Assembly (NCBI GenBank): GCA_009846005.1 | Contig: VXYL01000070.1 | Coordinates: 341,699 to 405,698, forward strand | Length of the DNA: 64,000 nt | Direction: 5' to 3' | Source: Gammaproteobacteria bacterium | GTDB taxonomy: Bacteria > Pseudomonadota > Gammaproteobacteria > Pseudomonadales > Azotimanducaceae | In this document: in pieces, positions 9,092 through 17,780 of the stretch | Numbering within the stretch: position 1 is the first letter of the stretch | Layout: each line of letters starts with the position of its first letter | Program-made: the position numbers and the translations under genes | Notes under the pieces: model-generated | Seen by the model: the letters and a program-made list of their open reading frames with translations, nothing else | Told to the model about the DNA's origin: nothing | Database searches by the model: none

Positions 9092-9544
9092 GTGCCGTAC
9101 CCGGAATGTCATCCATCGTATCGAGGCGCTTCGACGCACGCGAGGGCAATCGTGTTTGCCGTTCTCGCGGCGACCGGAGGCGCCGCAGAAGAGCAAGGCG
9201 GGACGCCAGCAGCCTCGACCCCGCCATCCGAGGAAGCCCGGGAGCGGCCGGCACCCAATGGAACTGGCACGGCGCCGGCCGACAAAGAGGCACCCGGGGT
9301 TCGTCCCACCCGACCGCCGCCCGCACCATCGCTCGAGGAAGCCCGCGGTCCGGACGTCACCTTGATCGCCGGGGAGGAGCGCACCGTGTACGAGTACCGC
9401 CAGAACGGCAAGTTGCGCATGATCAAGGTGGTCCCCAAGGTCGGCAAACCCTACTACTTAGCCCCGCGGGATCCCACGACGGGCTTCGGCGACTTGGAGG
9501 AGGCCGACACCCTGGTTCCCCGGTGGGTGTTGATCGAGTTCTAG
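9092..9544 (+). CDS. DUF2782 family protein
   Basis: Up to 150 residues from a GTG at 9092. The N-terminal part has a short hydrophobic stretch (AIVFAVLAATGGA) that may be a signal peptide, then a proline and glutamate rich low-complexity linker, then a conserved C-terminal module from about residue 85 (EERTVYEYRQNGKLRMI, PKVGKPYYL, VPRWVLIEF) typical of DUF2782. Function is unknown. Family members lie next to polA, divergently, in Pseudomonas and relatives, as here. The start is uncertain; a GTG at 9152 is an alternative. It is followed by a repeat array. Confidence 0.8.
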   Translation: MPYPECHPSYRGASTHARAIVFAVLAATGGAAEEQGGTPAASTPPSEEARERPAPNGTGTAPADKEAPGVRPTRPPPAPSLEEARGPDVTLIAGEERTVYEYRQNGKLRMIKVVPKVGKPYYLAPRDPTTGFGDLEEADTLVPRWVLIEF

Positions 9545-9571
9545 CTAGGCTCTGCCTCAGACCGACGTGCC

Positions 9572-9701
9572 GTAGGGGACGGGCTTGTCCCGTCCCGCGC
9601 CTTGGCTTGTCCCGTCCCGCGCCTTGGCTTGTCCCGTCCCGCGCCTTCGATCCGTGGTCGGAGCAACAACCGGCACGGGCGAGGACAAGCCTCGCCCCTA
9701 C
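9572..9701. repeat. Hairpin repeats flanking a 22-base tandem array
   Basis: A forward hairpin unit (9572-9596; GTAGGG flank, arms GACGGG and CCCGTC, loop CTTGT) runs into a tandem array of three identical 22-base units at 9582-9603, 9604-9625 and 9626-9647, each starting GGCTTGTCCCGTCCC. A reverse hairpin unit (9677-9701; arms GGGCGAGG and CCTCGCCC, loop ACAAG, ending CCCCTAC) closes the block. It fills the gap between convergent genes DUF2782 and egtD. Confidence 0.85.
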
Positions 9702-9743
9702 GAAACCCGTCGGAAACGCAATGCCTGGCAGGCGGTGGCGAAT

Positions 9744-10652
9744 TCAGCGAGCCCGCAACAGCAACACCATGAAGTAGGCCAGTTCGTCGGTCAGGATGTC
9801 GACACACTCGAAGCCGCTCTGCTCGGCGATCGCGACGAACTCGTCCGGCGCATACTTGTAGGAGTTCTCCGTGTGCAGTCGTTCGCCCTTTGCGAAGTCG
9901 ATCTCGGTTCCGGCCACTGTGACCCGTTCGTCGCGTTGCGAGACGAGGTACATCTCGATGCGGCCCGCCAGCTCGTTGTAGACGGCCAGATGGCGAAACC
10001 CCCCGAGGTCGAAGTCAGCGCCGACCGCGGCGTTGATGTTCGCCAGCAGGTTCTTGTTGAACTGTTCGGTGATTCCAGCCGCGTCGGTATAGGCGCGATC
10101 GAGGACATCGCGATCCTTCTTGGCGTCCACGCCGACGACCAGCCAACCGCCCGCGTCCACGACCTGGGCCACGCCACGCAAGAACGCGCCTGCGGCGGCC
10201 GGTTCGAAGTTGCCGATGCTTGACCCCGGAAAGAACGCCAAGCGCGGCAACGTGGCTGCCGGAGACGGCAATTCGAAGGGCGTCGTGTAGTCCGCACAGG
10301 TTGGATAGACCGCAAGTTCCGGGTAGCCGTCGAAGACCGCCTGCGCGGATTGCTCGAGATGGTCCCGGGATATGTCCACCGGAACATAGGCCGCCGGCCG
10401 GCACGCCTCGATCAGAAGGCGTGACTTGACGCTGCTCCCGCTGCCGTATTCGACAAGGCAGGCCCCGGTGCCCACGCGCCCGGCGATCAGGTCCCGGTTG
10501 TCGCGCAGGATTGCGGTTTCGATGCGCGTCAGGTAGTAGCCCGGCAGTTTGGTAATGACGTCGAAGAGTCGCGACCCTTCCGCATCGTAGAAGTACTTGG
10601 GCGGAATCGACTTCGCTGGGAGCGACAGGCCGTGCAGCACCTCGGCAGCCAT
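9744..10652 (-). CDS. egtD: L-histidine N-alpha-methyltransferase EgtD
   Basis: Trimethylates histidine to hercynine with S-adenosylmethionine, the first step of ergothioneine synthesis. The 302 residues from the first ATG carry KSIPPKYFYDAEGSRLFD, the SAM-binding EYGSGSSVKSR and PGSSIGNF motifs, and the C-terminal ENSYKY and FMVLLL segments of the family. EgtD proteins usually begin earlier, with a segment like RYEFFDLKP, and such sequence is encoded in frame upstream of 10652 with no stop back to the egtB TGA but also with no ATG, GTG or TTG. The true start may be an ATC at 10727, seven bases after a GGAG, or translation may continue from egtB; 10652 is only the first standard start. Confidence 0.93.
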   Translation of the reverse strand: MAAEVLHGLSLPAKSIPPKYFYDAEGSRLFDVITKLPGYYLTRIETAILRDNRDLIAGRVGTGACLVEYGSGSSVKSRLLIEACRPAAYVPVDISRDHLEQSAQAVFDGYPELAVYPTCADYTTPFELPSPAATLPRLAFFPGSSIGNFEPAAAGAFLRGVAQVVDAGGWLVVGVDAKKDRDVLDRAYTDAAGITEQFNKNLLANINAAVGADFDLGGFRHLAVYNELAGRIEMYLVSQRDERVTVAGTEIDFAKGERLHTENSYKYAPDEFVAIAEQSGFECVDILTDELAYFMVLLLRAR

Positions 10653-10730
10653 GTCGGGAAGCGCGGGTTTCAGATCAAAGAACTCATAGCGGGAAGTCGC
10701 CTCCCCGTTGTGGACGAGCGTGTCGATGGG

Positions 10731-12038
10731 TCAGCTCCGGTTTCTGGCAAGCCGTACGCCGGTGAACTGCCAACGGTCCGGCGGGTAGAAGAAATTGCGA
10801 TATGTGGAACGCACATGGCCCGGCGGCGTCGCGCAGGATCCGCCGCGCAGCACCATTTGCCCGGACATGAACTTGCCGTTGTACTCGCCAAGGACGCCGA
10901 GCAAGGGCTCGAAGCCGGGGTACGGAACGTAGGCGCTCGACGTCCACTCCCAGCAGTCGCCGAACAGTTGCCCCATACCGTCGGTGCCGATCGGTCGCGG
11001 ATGCGGCACCCGCAAGCCGTCGGCGAAATTGCCGGAAACGGCGTGCGAGGCGGCCGCGAACTCCCACTCCGCCTCCGTCGGCAGCCGCGCGCCGGCCCAG
11101 CGCGCGTAGGCATCCGCCTCGTAGTGGCTCACATGGGTAACGGGAGCGTTCGGCGCCAAGGGTCGTTCGCCGTCTAGGCAGTACTCCAACCAGCAGCCGT
11201 CCACGCAGCGCCAGTACATGGGCGCGACGACAGCGCGTTCCCGTCGCCAGCGCCAGCCATCCGACAGCCATAGCGTCGGCTCGTCGTAGCCGCCGTCGGC
11301 AATGAACTCGGCGAATTCGGCGTTTGTGGCCAAGCGGTTGCCGAGCGCGAAGTCGTCGATCCACGCACGGTGCCGTGGGCATTCGTTGTCGAACACGAAA
11401 CCTTCGCCACCACGCGCGCCGATCTGGACGATACCCCCCGCGTACTCCGTGAATGCGAGTGTCTCGCACGTCGCCGGATAATCATCATCGCCCCCCCTGG
11501 CATAGGCGGGCTTGAGCGGGTTGAGGCCGAGATTCGCCTTGATGTCCGTAACCAACAGCTCCTGGTGCTGCTCCTCATGGTGCAGCCCCAGGGTGATGCG
11601 GCCCGCGACATCCGCATCGTCACGACCGAGCAGACCGCGCATCGCAGCGTCCACGTGCTCGCGGTAGTCGAGGACGTCCGAGACCGTGGGCCGCGACAAC
11701 CGTCCGCGCTCCGGACGCGGGAACTGCTGCCCGACGCCGTCGTAGTACGAGTTGAACAGGTACTCGAAATCCGCGTGGAACGGGCGGTAGTCGGGTACGA
11801 ATGCCCTGAGCAGGAACGTCTCGAAAAACCAGGTCGTATGCGCCAGGTGCCACTTCGGCGGGCTGGCTTCGACGATGGGTTGAACGCCGTAGTCCTCCAC
11901 GGCGAGCGGCTCGCAGATAGCTATCGAACGTCGACGGACCTCTTCGTACCGCGTGGTTTCCTCACGCGGAGCGGTGTCGGCGCCCCTTGCGGCATTCGCG
12001 TTCAAGCGACCGCCGTGACCCCGCCCGAGGCCGGACAA
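10731..12038 (-). CDS. egtB: Ergothioneine sulfoxide synthase EgtB
   Basis: Iron-dependent enzyme that joins a thiol donor to hercynine and oxygen to give a sulfoxide. The 435 residues contain an N-terminal DinB-like helical domain with metal histidines (KWHLAHTTWFFE near residue 63; HHEEQHQE, an HX3HXE motif, near residue 153) and a C-terminal formylglycine-enzyme-like domain (PTEAEWEFAA, FGDCWEWTSS, RSTYRNFFYPPDRW, ending with GVRLARN). The frame starts with TTG at 12038; the first 30 residues are poorly conserved and the true start may be internal. It is upstream of egtD, in the same frame and 78 bases before the first egtD ATG, so the two are co-expressed. No EgtC or EgtE is nearby. Confidence 0.93.
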   Translation of the reverse strand: MSGLGRGHGGRLNANAARGADTAPREETTRYEEVRRRSIAICEPLAVEDYGVQPIVEASPPKWHLAHTTWFFETFLLRAFVPDYRPFHADFEYLFNSYYDGVGQQFPRPERGRLSRPTVSDVLDYREHVDAAMRGLLGRDDADVAGRITLGLHHEEQHQELLVTDIKANLGLNPLKPAYARGGDDDYPATCETLAFTEYAGGIVQIGARGGEGFVFDNECPRHRAWIDDFALGNRLATNAEFAEFIADGGYDEPTLWLSDGWRWRRERAVVAPMYWRCVDGCWLEYCLDGERPLAPNAPVTHVSHYEADAYARWAGARLPTEAEWEFAAASHAVSGNFADGLRVPHPRPIGTDGMGQLFGDCWEWTSSAYVPYPGFEPLLGVLGEYNGKFMSGQMVLRGGSCATPPGHVRSTYRNFFYPPDRWQFTGVRLARNRS

Positions 12039-12159
12039 GCGTGTCCGTCAGCGGCGCAACCCGCGTGTCGTGTTGGTGGATTGGTCACCTGACGTCCCTC
12101 GCCAAACGCGCCAGCATAGGAAAGCCGCGCGCGCAATGTCAAAAAGAGGTCGGCGTAGA

Positions 12160-12798
12160 TCAGTCGCGTGCCGGAATACGCGTGCTCAAGGCCCGGTAGA
12201 GCGTTGCAAGGCGCCTCGCATCGAAGGGCGAGGAAATGTTGCCGTAGTGCCTGCCCGAAGGATCCACGACCGCGATGCGACCGGAGTGGTTCATCGTGTA
12301 GCCAAGCTCCGAGTCTTGCGACAGCTCCTTGGAGAATCCCGCATGGAAGCTCCGGGCGAAGGTGAAGATGTCCGGTACCGAACCGGTCACACCCACGAAA
12401 TCGTCGGAGAAGGTCCGGACATACTCTAGTAGGAGGGGAGCCGTGTCACGCTCCGGATCGACAGTGACCAAGATGCCCTGGAATGGCTCGTCGCCTGCCT
12501 CAACGAGCACCCGCTCGGCCTCGCCGAGCACGGCCATGGTGATCGGACAGATGTCCGGACAGTTGGCGAAACCGAAGAACATAAACGACCACCGACCGCG
12601 CAGCCGTTGCGGACCGAAGTCACCGCCGGCGGCATCGGTGAGCAGAAACGCCCCGACGTCCCGCGGCTCCGGATACGGCGTGAAGTTGAACGCTCTGAGT
12701 TCCTCGTCGGAGAACCGCGTACCGGGACCGAAATAGACGACCGCCACGCCCGTCGCGACGAGGACAGCGAGGAGCAGTGCTAGGACGGCGACCTTCAT
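12160..12798 (-). CDS. SCO1/SenC copper chaperone for cytochrome oxidase
   Basis: Membrane-anchored thioredoxin-like protein that delivers copper to the CuA site of cytochrome c oxidase. The 212 residues start with a membrane anchor (VAVLALLLAVLVATGVAVVY) and carry the copper motif NCPDICP near residue 85 with the partner histidine in TMNHSGRI. The frame reaches further upstream but the ATG at 12798 gives the anchor directly at the N-terminus. It lies seven bases after ctaA, at the end of a SURF1-ctaA-SCO run. The heme O synthase that often sits between ctaA and SCO is not here. The 121 bases between this gene and egtB show nothing notable. Confidence 0.94.
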   Translation of the reverse strand: MKVAVLALLLAVLVATGVAVVYFGPGTRFSDEELRAFNFTPYPEPRDVGAFLLTDAAGGDFGPQRLRGRWSFMFFGFANCPDICPITMAVLGEAERVLVEAGDEPFQGILVTVDPERDTAPLLLEYVRTFSDDFVGVTGSVPDIFTFARSFHAGFSKELSQDSELGYTMNHSGRIAVVDPSGRHYGNISSPFDARRLATLYRALSTRIPARD

Positions 12799-12805
12799 CG
12801 TTCGA

Positions 12806-13771
12806 TTATGCGCCGGAGGGGCGGATCGAGTGGTAGATGGTGACAACAACCAGCAGCAAGACGGCTGCCCCGGCGTTGTGCAATACGGCAACGGCGAGGG
12901 GGAGGGCGAAGACCACGTTGGCGATGCCAAGAGCCAGTTGGAGCGCCAGCACGCCACCGAGCACCCAGGCCAACGGTCGCGCTCCCATGCGAAACGCCAG
13001 CCAGCCGGCAACGGCCAATACCGCCACGGCGCCGAGCCGGTGCACGACGTGGATCGCCACCCGGGCGTCGCTCGACATCAAGCCGCCCAGGTAGTTCGGC
13101 CCGACGTCCTGGAAGATGTCGAAACCCGCGGCGAAGTCCATGTCGGGAATCCAAACACCGTGGCAGGTGGGAAAATCCGGACAGGCAAGGGCGGCGTAGT
13201 TGGCCGTTAGCCAACCGCCCAAGGCGACCTGGATCACCACGACGACCAGGGCGGTCGTCGATAGTCCCCGAAGCGACGTGGCCACCCGCCACGGTGGGTG
13301 TCGAAGTCCCAGCCACCACACCCACAACAGCGCGAGCGTGGCGAAACCACCCAGAAGGTGCGTGGTCACCACCTGCGGCCAGAGTTTCAGGGTGACCGTC
13401 CATGCCCCGAACGCGCCTTGCGCGATCACCAATAGGACGAGCGCCACCGGCAGCTTCCAAGGAAGTCGCTCCTTGATCGCCAAGACGGCCATTGCCAGAA
13501 CCACGAGCCCCAGCAACGCCGCGGCATAGCGATGGATCATCTCCGGCCAGGCCTTGTCGGCTTCGACGGGAGAATCGGGGAACGCGGCTTCGGCGCGCGC
13601 GATCTCCTCCGCTGTCTCCGGCACCAGGATCATGCCGTAGCAGCCCGGCCAATCGGGACAGCCAAGCCCGGCGTCCACCAAGCGCGTGTAGGCGCCAAGC
13701 ACGACCACAACCGCGGCAAGCCCAACGGCAACCGCGACAAGATTCGTCATCCGAGGCGTGGCCTCAGGCAT
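12806..13771 (-). CDS. ctaA: Heme A synthase (COX15/CtaA)
   Basis: Oxidises heme O to heme A for aa3-type cytochrome oxidase. The 321-residue inner membrane protein has about eight hydrophobic spans, the heme-ligand histidines in IHRYAA, THLLGG, VHRLGA and LHNAGA, and two cysteine pairs (CPDWPGC near residue 40, CPDFPTC near residue 200). The ATG at 13771 has GGAGGT eight bases upstream, a strong start. It overlaps the end of the SURF1 gene by eight bases and is followed by SCO after seven, so the three are translationally linked. Confidence 0.95.
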   Translation of the reverse strand: MPEATPRMTNLVAVAVGLAAVVVVLGAYTRLVDAGLGCPDWPGCYGMILVPETAEEIARAEAAFPDSPVEADKAWPEMIHRYAAALLGLVVLAMAVLAIKERLPWKLPVALVLLVIAQGAFGAWTVTLKLWPQVVTTHLLGGFATLALLWVWWLGLRHPPWRVATSLRGLSTTALVVVVIQVALGGWLTANYAALACPDFPTCHGVWIPDMDFAAGFDIFQDVGPNYLGGLMSSDARVAIHVVHRLGAVAVLAVAGWLAFRMGARPLAWVLGGVLALQLALGIANVVFALPLAVAVLHNAGAAVLLLVVVTIYHSIRPSGA

Positions 13772-14465
13772 CGTCCGCGACCTCCCTTCCTCTTCGTCGA
13801 CCGATGAGCACGTAGCCGATGCCAACACCCAAGCCGATCAGCAGCCACTGCACGGCGTAGCTCCAGTGCGTACCGGGCTCGTAGTCCCACGCGAGGGAGG
13901 CAGCACGGAACACGCCCGCACCCCCGGCCTCGAGTCGAATTTCCCGCGCATGGGCACCGGTCGCCGCGGCCATGCGCTCAGGATTCACGACGCGTGCCGT
14001 CTTCGGCCAGCCCTCCGTCCCGACCTCTTGCCAGCGTGCATCCGACACGGAGGTTGTCGGCCAGACCACGCCGATCACGGAGATCATCCCGGTCGGCGTC
14101 TCGGGAACCGCCTGCGAAGGTGATCGCAACGTCCACCCCCGGTTGACGAGGAAACTCCCCGTATCGGTCTTCAACACGGAAACTACGTCGAAGCCCCGCG
14201 TCCGCGGTCGTTCCGCGACGAGAAACAAACGCTCGGGATCGTACTGACCCGTGAGTGCGAGTCGGGTGAAGTCGGGCGTTTGGGGCGCGTAGCGGGGAGC
14301 GTCGACCGGTTCCGCCTGCAAACGAACATCGCGGGCATCGGCCAACGCCATCTTGTCGAGTGCACGCGTGATCTGCCACGTCGCCAGTCCGACGGTTGTT
14401 ACCAACGCCGCCGCCACCTGCAGGGTCAATGCACGTCCCGGGCGAAACGCTCGTTGGCCAGCCAT
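13764..14465 (-). CDS. SURF1 family cytochrome oxidase assembly protein
   Basis: Inner membrane protein needed to assemble heme A into cytochrome c oxidase. The 233 residues have a transmembrane segment at each end (LTLQVAAALVTTVGLATWQ; YAVQWLLIGLGVGIGYVLI) with a periplasmic domain between, the SURF1 topology, and conserved motifs GFDVVSVL, LVNRGW and HWSYAVQW. The ATG at 14465 shares its A with the TGA stop of aroE, a stop-start overlap that suggests coupled translation. Longer frames upstream run through aroE and are not real. It heads the cytochrome oxidase assembly run. Confidence 0.92.
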   Translation of the reverse strand: MAGQRAFRPGRALTLQVAAALVTTVGLATWQITRALDKMALADARDVRLQAEPVDAPRYAPQTPDFTRLALTGQYDPERLFLVAERPRTRGFDVVSVLKTDTGSFLVNRGWTLRSPSQAVPETPTGMISVIGVVWPTTSVSDARWQEVGTEGWPKTARVVNPERMAAATGAHAREIRLEAGGAGVFRAASLAWDYEPGTHWSYAVQWLLIGLGVGIGYVLIGRRRGREVADDA

Positions 14466-15268
14466 CACGGGCTCGAGCGCAACGCCTTCGCGATGCCGGC
14501 GGTGTCGGGCCGCACACCCCGCCAAAGGTAGAACGCCTCCGCCGCCTGTTCGATCAACATGCCGATACCGTCGCTGACGGCGCACGCACCGTGATCGGCG
14601 GCCCATCGGCAAAACGGGGTCTCGCCTTCCAGTGAATAGAACATGTCGTAGCATCGACTGGCGGCGACGACGTTCGGGGCGACCAATCCGCCGATGCCGA
14701 CGAGGCCGGCGGCCGTCCCGTTCAAGATCACGTCCCAGCCGCAGCCCACCTCGTCGAGTCCCGCACTGGCCACGCCGAAACGCGCCGCCAAGGCTTGCGC
14801 CTTTGTCAGCGTCCGGTTCGCGATCGTCAGACCGGCGGCACCGGCCCGTTTGAGCGGCTCGATGACGCCCTGCGCCGCACCGCCGGCCCCGAGAACCAGC
14901 GTCCGGGCACCATCGAGATCCCAACCCAGCGTGTCCTTGAGATCGCGGAGCAAGCCGACGCCGTCGGTGTTGCAGCCCCGTGTCGCGTTGCCGTCGACAA
15001 CGATGGTGTTTACGGCACCAGATGACGCCGCCGCATCGTCGTGGCTGCCAACCCATTGCCACGCATCCAATTTGAACGGCAGCGTGACGTTGAGACCCTT
15101 GCCCCCTTCCGAGAGGAATGTCTGCGCAGCATCGCCAAAGCCATCCGTCGGCGCTTCCAGCCTGCCGTACTCGATGTCCTCGCCGGTGCGCGCCGCGAAA
15201 GCGGTGTGAATCCGGGGCGACAGGCTGTGGTCAACCGGATTGCCGATCACCGCATATCGATCCGTCAT
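14465..15268 (-). CDS. aroE: Shikimate dehydrogenase
   Basis: Reduces 3-dehydroshikimate to shikimate with NADPH in aromatic amino acid synthesis. The 267 residues show the substrate site (NPVDHSLSPRIH near 10, NVTLPFK with the catalytic lysine near 66, NTDGVG with the paired aspartate near 100), the NADPH loop GAGGAAQGV and NRT, and NGTAAGL. Its ATG overlaps the tsaC stop (ATGA, 15265-15268) and its stop overlaps the next start, so it sits in a tightly packed minus-strand operon. The tsaC-aroE pairing is also found in Pseudomonas, where hemF lies between. Confidence 0.95.
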   Translation of the reverse strand: MTDRYAVIGNPVDHSLSPRIHTAFAARTGEDIEYGRLEAPTDGFGDAAQTFLSEGGKGLNVTLPFKLDAWQWVGSHDDAAASSGAVNTIVVDGNATRGCNTDGVGLLRDLKDTLGWDLDGARTLVLGAGGAAQGVIEPLKRAGAAGLTIANRTLTKAQALAARFGVASAGLDEVGCGWDVILNGTAAGLVGIGGLVAPNVVAASRCYDMFYSLEGETPFCRWAADHGACAVSDGIGMLIEQAAEAFYLWRGVRPDTAGIAKALRSSP

Positions 15269-15828
15269 CGCAGTGTCCTGCCACTCGACGCATCGATTAT
15301 CCGGCTAGGGCCGGAGTTCGAACCGGTCTCGCCCGGCAGGATGAAGTCCACCGCCTCCCCGAGAGCCTCCGCGACCGCCTGGGACGTTCGCGCGGGCTCG
15401 TCCCCGCTCCGGTTTGCCGACGTCGACACGATAGCGCCCCCGAAGGCATCCGCCAGCGCACGCGCCTGGGCATGGCCTGGAACACGGATCGCCACCGTAT
15501 CGCGACCACCCGTGATCCACTGCGGAAACCGACGGTTCGGGACCACCCAGGTGACGGCACCAGGCCAGCTCGCCCGAATTCGCGTCGCCATGGCGTCGTC
15601 GAGGGCTTCCAACTCCGCCGTAAACGCCCCCGCCCGTCCGGCGGCGACGATGAGTCCCTTGGCGGCGTCTCGGCCCTTTATCTCGAGTACCCGACCGACG
15701 GCAGAGCCATCAAAGGGATTGCAGGCAAGGCCCCAGACGCCTTCAGTGGCATGGGCGACGACGCCGCCGCCGTGCAATACGTCGACGGCGCTGCGGAGGT
15801 GGCCGCCGGACTCGCCGTCCGCTGACAC
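15265..15828 (-). CDS. tsaC: L-threonylcarbamoyladenylate synthase (TsaC/YrdC/RimN)
   Basis: Makes the activated threonylcarbamoyl group used for the universal t6A modification of tRNA. The 187 residues contain the YrdC-domain motifs ATEGVWGLACNPF near residue 27, KGRDAAKGLIV, the GAVTWVVP segment, IRVPGH and STSANRSGDEPARTS. The length fits the short RimN/TsaC type without the C-terminal Sua5 domain. It overlaps aroE by four bases and lies 26 bases after purE. Confidence 0.94.
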   Translation of the reverse strand: MSADGESGGHLRSAVDVLHGGGVVAHATEGVWGLACNPFDGSAVGRVLEIKGRDAAKGLIVAAGRAGAFTAELEALDDAMATRIRASWPGAVTWVVPNRRFPQWITGGRDTVAIRVPGHAQARALADAFGGAIVSTSANRSGDEPARTSQAVAEALGEAVDFILPGETGSNSGPSRIIDASSGRTLR

Positions 15829-15854
15829 CGGGATTTCTCGTTCGGTTCGGCGTG

Positions 15855-16361
15855 CTACGGGGACCGAGTCAGCGACTGCTGTACGGACTCGTTCTGGACC
15901 GCCACCTTCGCCGCATTCGCCTCCCGGTCCGCCGCGATCCGTTGCGCCAAGTCGTCATTGCCAACCGCCAGCATCTGCGCGGCAAGATAGCCAGCGTTCT
16001 TGGCGCCGGCCTTGCCGACCGCGACTGTGGCGACCGGTACGCCGCCGGGCATCATCACCGTCGACAGGAGTGCGTCCGCGCCGTTGAACGGTCCGCCGTC
16101 GATCGGTACGCCGATCACCGGCCGGGTCGTGTGCGCGGCAACCGCGCCAGCCAGGTGCGCGGCAAGACCCGCCGCGCAAACAAAGACGCGGCAGTCGCGC
16201 GCCGTGGCGTCGTCAACATACTCCGCCGTCGCCGCCGGCGTGCGGTGCGCCGACGTGACACGGACTTCGAAGCCGACGCCCAAAGAGTCGAGCGTATCCG
16301 TGCAACTCTGCATGATCGGCCAATCCGACTCGGAACCCATCAATACGGCAACCCACGCCAT
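15855..16361 (-). CDS. purE: N5-carboxyaminoimidazole ribonucleotide mutase PurE
   Basis: Class I PurE, which moves the carboxyl group of N5-CAIR to form CAIR in purine synthesis. The 168 residues show the phosphate-binding MGSESDW near residue 8, the catalytic SAHRTP near 40, AAGLAAHLAG and GVPIDGG motifs. The ATG at 16361 has CAGGAG six bases upstream. purK, which often follows purE, is not here. The first gene of a likely purE-tsaC-aroE-SURF1-ctaA-SCO transcript; about 350 bases upstream hold hairpin repeats and no gene. Confidence 0.95.
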   Translation of the reverse strand: MAWVAVLMGSESDWPIMQSCTDTLDSLGVGFEVRVTSAHRTPAATAEYVDDATARDCRVFVCAAGLAAHLAGAVAAHTTRPVIGVPIDGGPFNGADALLSTVMMPGGVPVATVAVGKAGAKNAGYLAAQMLAVGNDDLAQRIAADREANAAKVAVQNESVQQSLTRSP

Positions 16362-16538
16362 TTTTTGCTCCTGATCTCGGTTCACCGGCACCGGGAGGTC
16401 GACCGGCGAGTAGGAAAACAGCCGAATATACCCGCCGCCCGGTGCACCGACAATCGGAGCGGGCCGATCGCGGCACGAATCGGGCTGCTGCGTGACGACG
16501 ATGGGCGAAGGGCCCGCGGTCATCCCGTGGCGGCTGCC

Positions 16539-16676
16539 GCAGGGGGCGACCCTTGCCGTGGTCCGCGCTGGATACGCCAAGAGACCGGCGGGACGGGACA
16601 AGCCCGTCCCCTACGCGTCCGCGCGCCGGGCCGGGGCCGTGGGGGCGACCCTTGTGGTCGCCCGCGCCGCCCCTAC
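16539..16676. repeat. Cluster of hairpin repeats between dprA and purE
   Basis: Three family members are packed here. 16539-16566 is a decayed forward copy (GCAGGGG flank, loop region CTTGC). 16590-16614 is a perfect reverse copy (arms GGGACGGG and CCCGTCCC, loop ACAAG, ending CCTAC). 16639-16663 is a forward copy with flank GTGGGG, arms GCGACC and GGTCGC and loop CTTGT, followed by a loose CCCCTAC at 16670-16676. The rest of 16362-16710 holds no gene that I can support. Confidence 0.8.
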
Positions 16677-16710
16677 CAACAGTGTCACGGCAGCCGGCGC
16701 GACAAGCGAA

Positions 16711-17643
16711 TCACTGCACGGGATCCACGGCTCGACCCGGGCGCCGGATGTACCCGCCGCCGTGTTCCGCAACGAGCCCGTCGATCTGGAGTTCCATCAG
16801 TCGTTCGAGGGCGGCTTCAAGGCCGATGCCGGTCACTGCGATGATCTCGTCTAAGCTTGTGACGGTTGCGCCGACGGCCTCGAACACGGCATCCGTCGGT
16901 GCAGCGGCTCTCTCTTCGTGCTCGGTCCACTCCAGCCCCAAGGCCTCCAGCACGTGTTCGGTCGTCTCGACCAGCGCCGCACCCTGACGAATCAACCGGT
17001 GGCAGCCCGCCGACAGCGGGCTCGACACAAGCGACGGCACTGCCATGACGTCGCGCCCCTGCTCCAAGGCCATCCGGGCCGTGATGAGCGAGCCGCTCTT
17101 GTCGGATGCCTCAACGATTACGACACCGAGACAAAGTCCGCTGACGATGCGGTTCCGGGCCGGGAAGTGGTGTTTCCGCGGACCCTCGTGGGGTTCGTGC
17201 TCCGAGAGCAACGCGCCTCCTGCCGCGACGATCTCGGCTGCCAGTCCGGTATGCGACCGCGGATAGATGTTGTCGAGCCCGCTGCCAAGCACGGCGATGG
17301 TCGCGGCGCGACGGGACGCTTCCGGCACGAACGCCTCGCGTAACGCCGCCAAAGCACCCCGGTGAGCGGCAGCGTCGATGCCGTAGGCCAGACCGCTTAC
17401 CACGCTCACGCCCCGGGCCGCGAGGCCGTGGGCCAACGCAAACGCCATCTCGCGCCCTTGCCGCGTGCAACGACGGCTGCCGACGATGGCGACTGCAGGC
17501 CGGTCGAGCGCGCCGGGATCGCCCCGACAGTAGATCCGTAGGGGCGGATCCGGAATCGAGCGCAACGCCAACGGCAGGTCACGCCGCGACAAGGCGATGT
17601 CAGGGTTGTCCGGCGGGTACTGCACGATGCTGGCCCGAAACAT
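16711..17643 (-). CDS. dprA: DNA-processing protein DprA (Smf)
   Basis: Binds incoming single-stranded DNA and loads RecA during natural transformation. The 310 residues hold the Rossmann-like DprA domain (GSRRCTRQG near 55, SGLAYGIDAAAH near 82, PRKHHFPARNRIVSGL near 155, SLITARMALEQGRDV) and a C-terminal winged-helix region (TGIGLEAALERLMELQIDGLV). It is shorter than E. coli Smf and lacks the N-terminal SAM-like extension. Here it is separated from def and fmt, its usual neighbours, by the permease region. Confidence 0.94.
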   Translation of the reverse strand: MFRASIVQYPPDNPDIALSRRDLPLALRSIPDPPLRIYCRGDPGALDRPAVAIVGSRRCTRQGREMAFALAHGLAARGVSVVSGLAYGIDAAAHRGALAALREAFVPEASRRAATIAVLGSGLDNIYPRSHTGLAAEIVAAGGALLSEHEPHEGPRKHHFPARNRIVSGLCLGVVIVEASDKSGSLITARMALEQGRDVMAVPSLVSSPLSAGCHRLIRQGAALVETTEHVLEALGLEWTEHEERAAAPTDAVFEAVGATVTSLDEIIAVTGIGLEAALERLMELQIDGLVAEHGGGYIRRPGRAVDPVQ

Positions 17644-17780
17644 GGCGGCGGATTGACCATCGTAGCCGGGTCACCGGACCGGGTATGTGAGCCATCGGCC
17701 CGAGTTGCCGTACGAAATGTACGCGCCGCAGCCGGAGGCACGTTGCTTGCGCACAAAGCACTCGCGTCATGTTGCCGGGT

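Noticed and set aside
13772-15062. A 432-codon frame that joins SURF1 with upstream sequence through aroE
   Set aside because: The upstream part is aroE read in another frame. SURF1 starts at 14465 with the TGATG overlap.
16362-16710. Short plus-strand frames between purE and dprA
   Set aside because: They consist mostly of hairpin repeats and antisense dprA sequence, without start signals or motifs.
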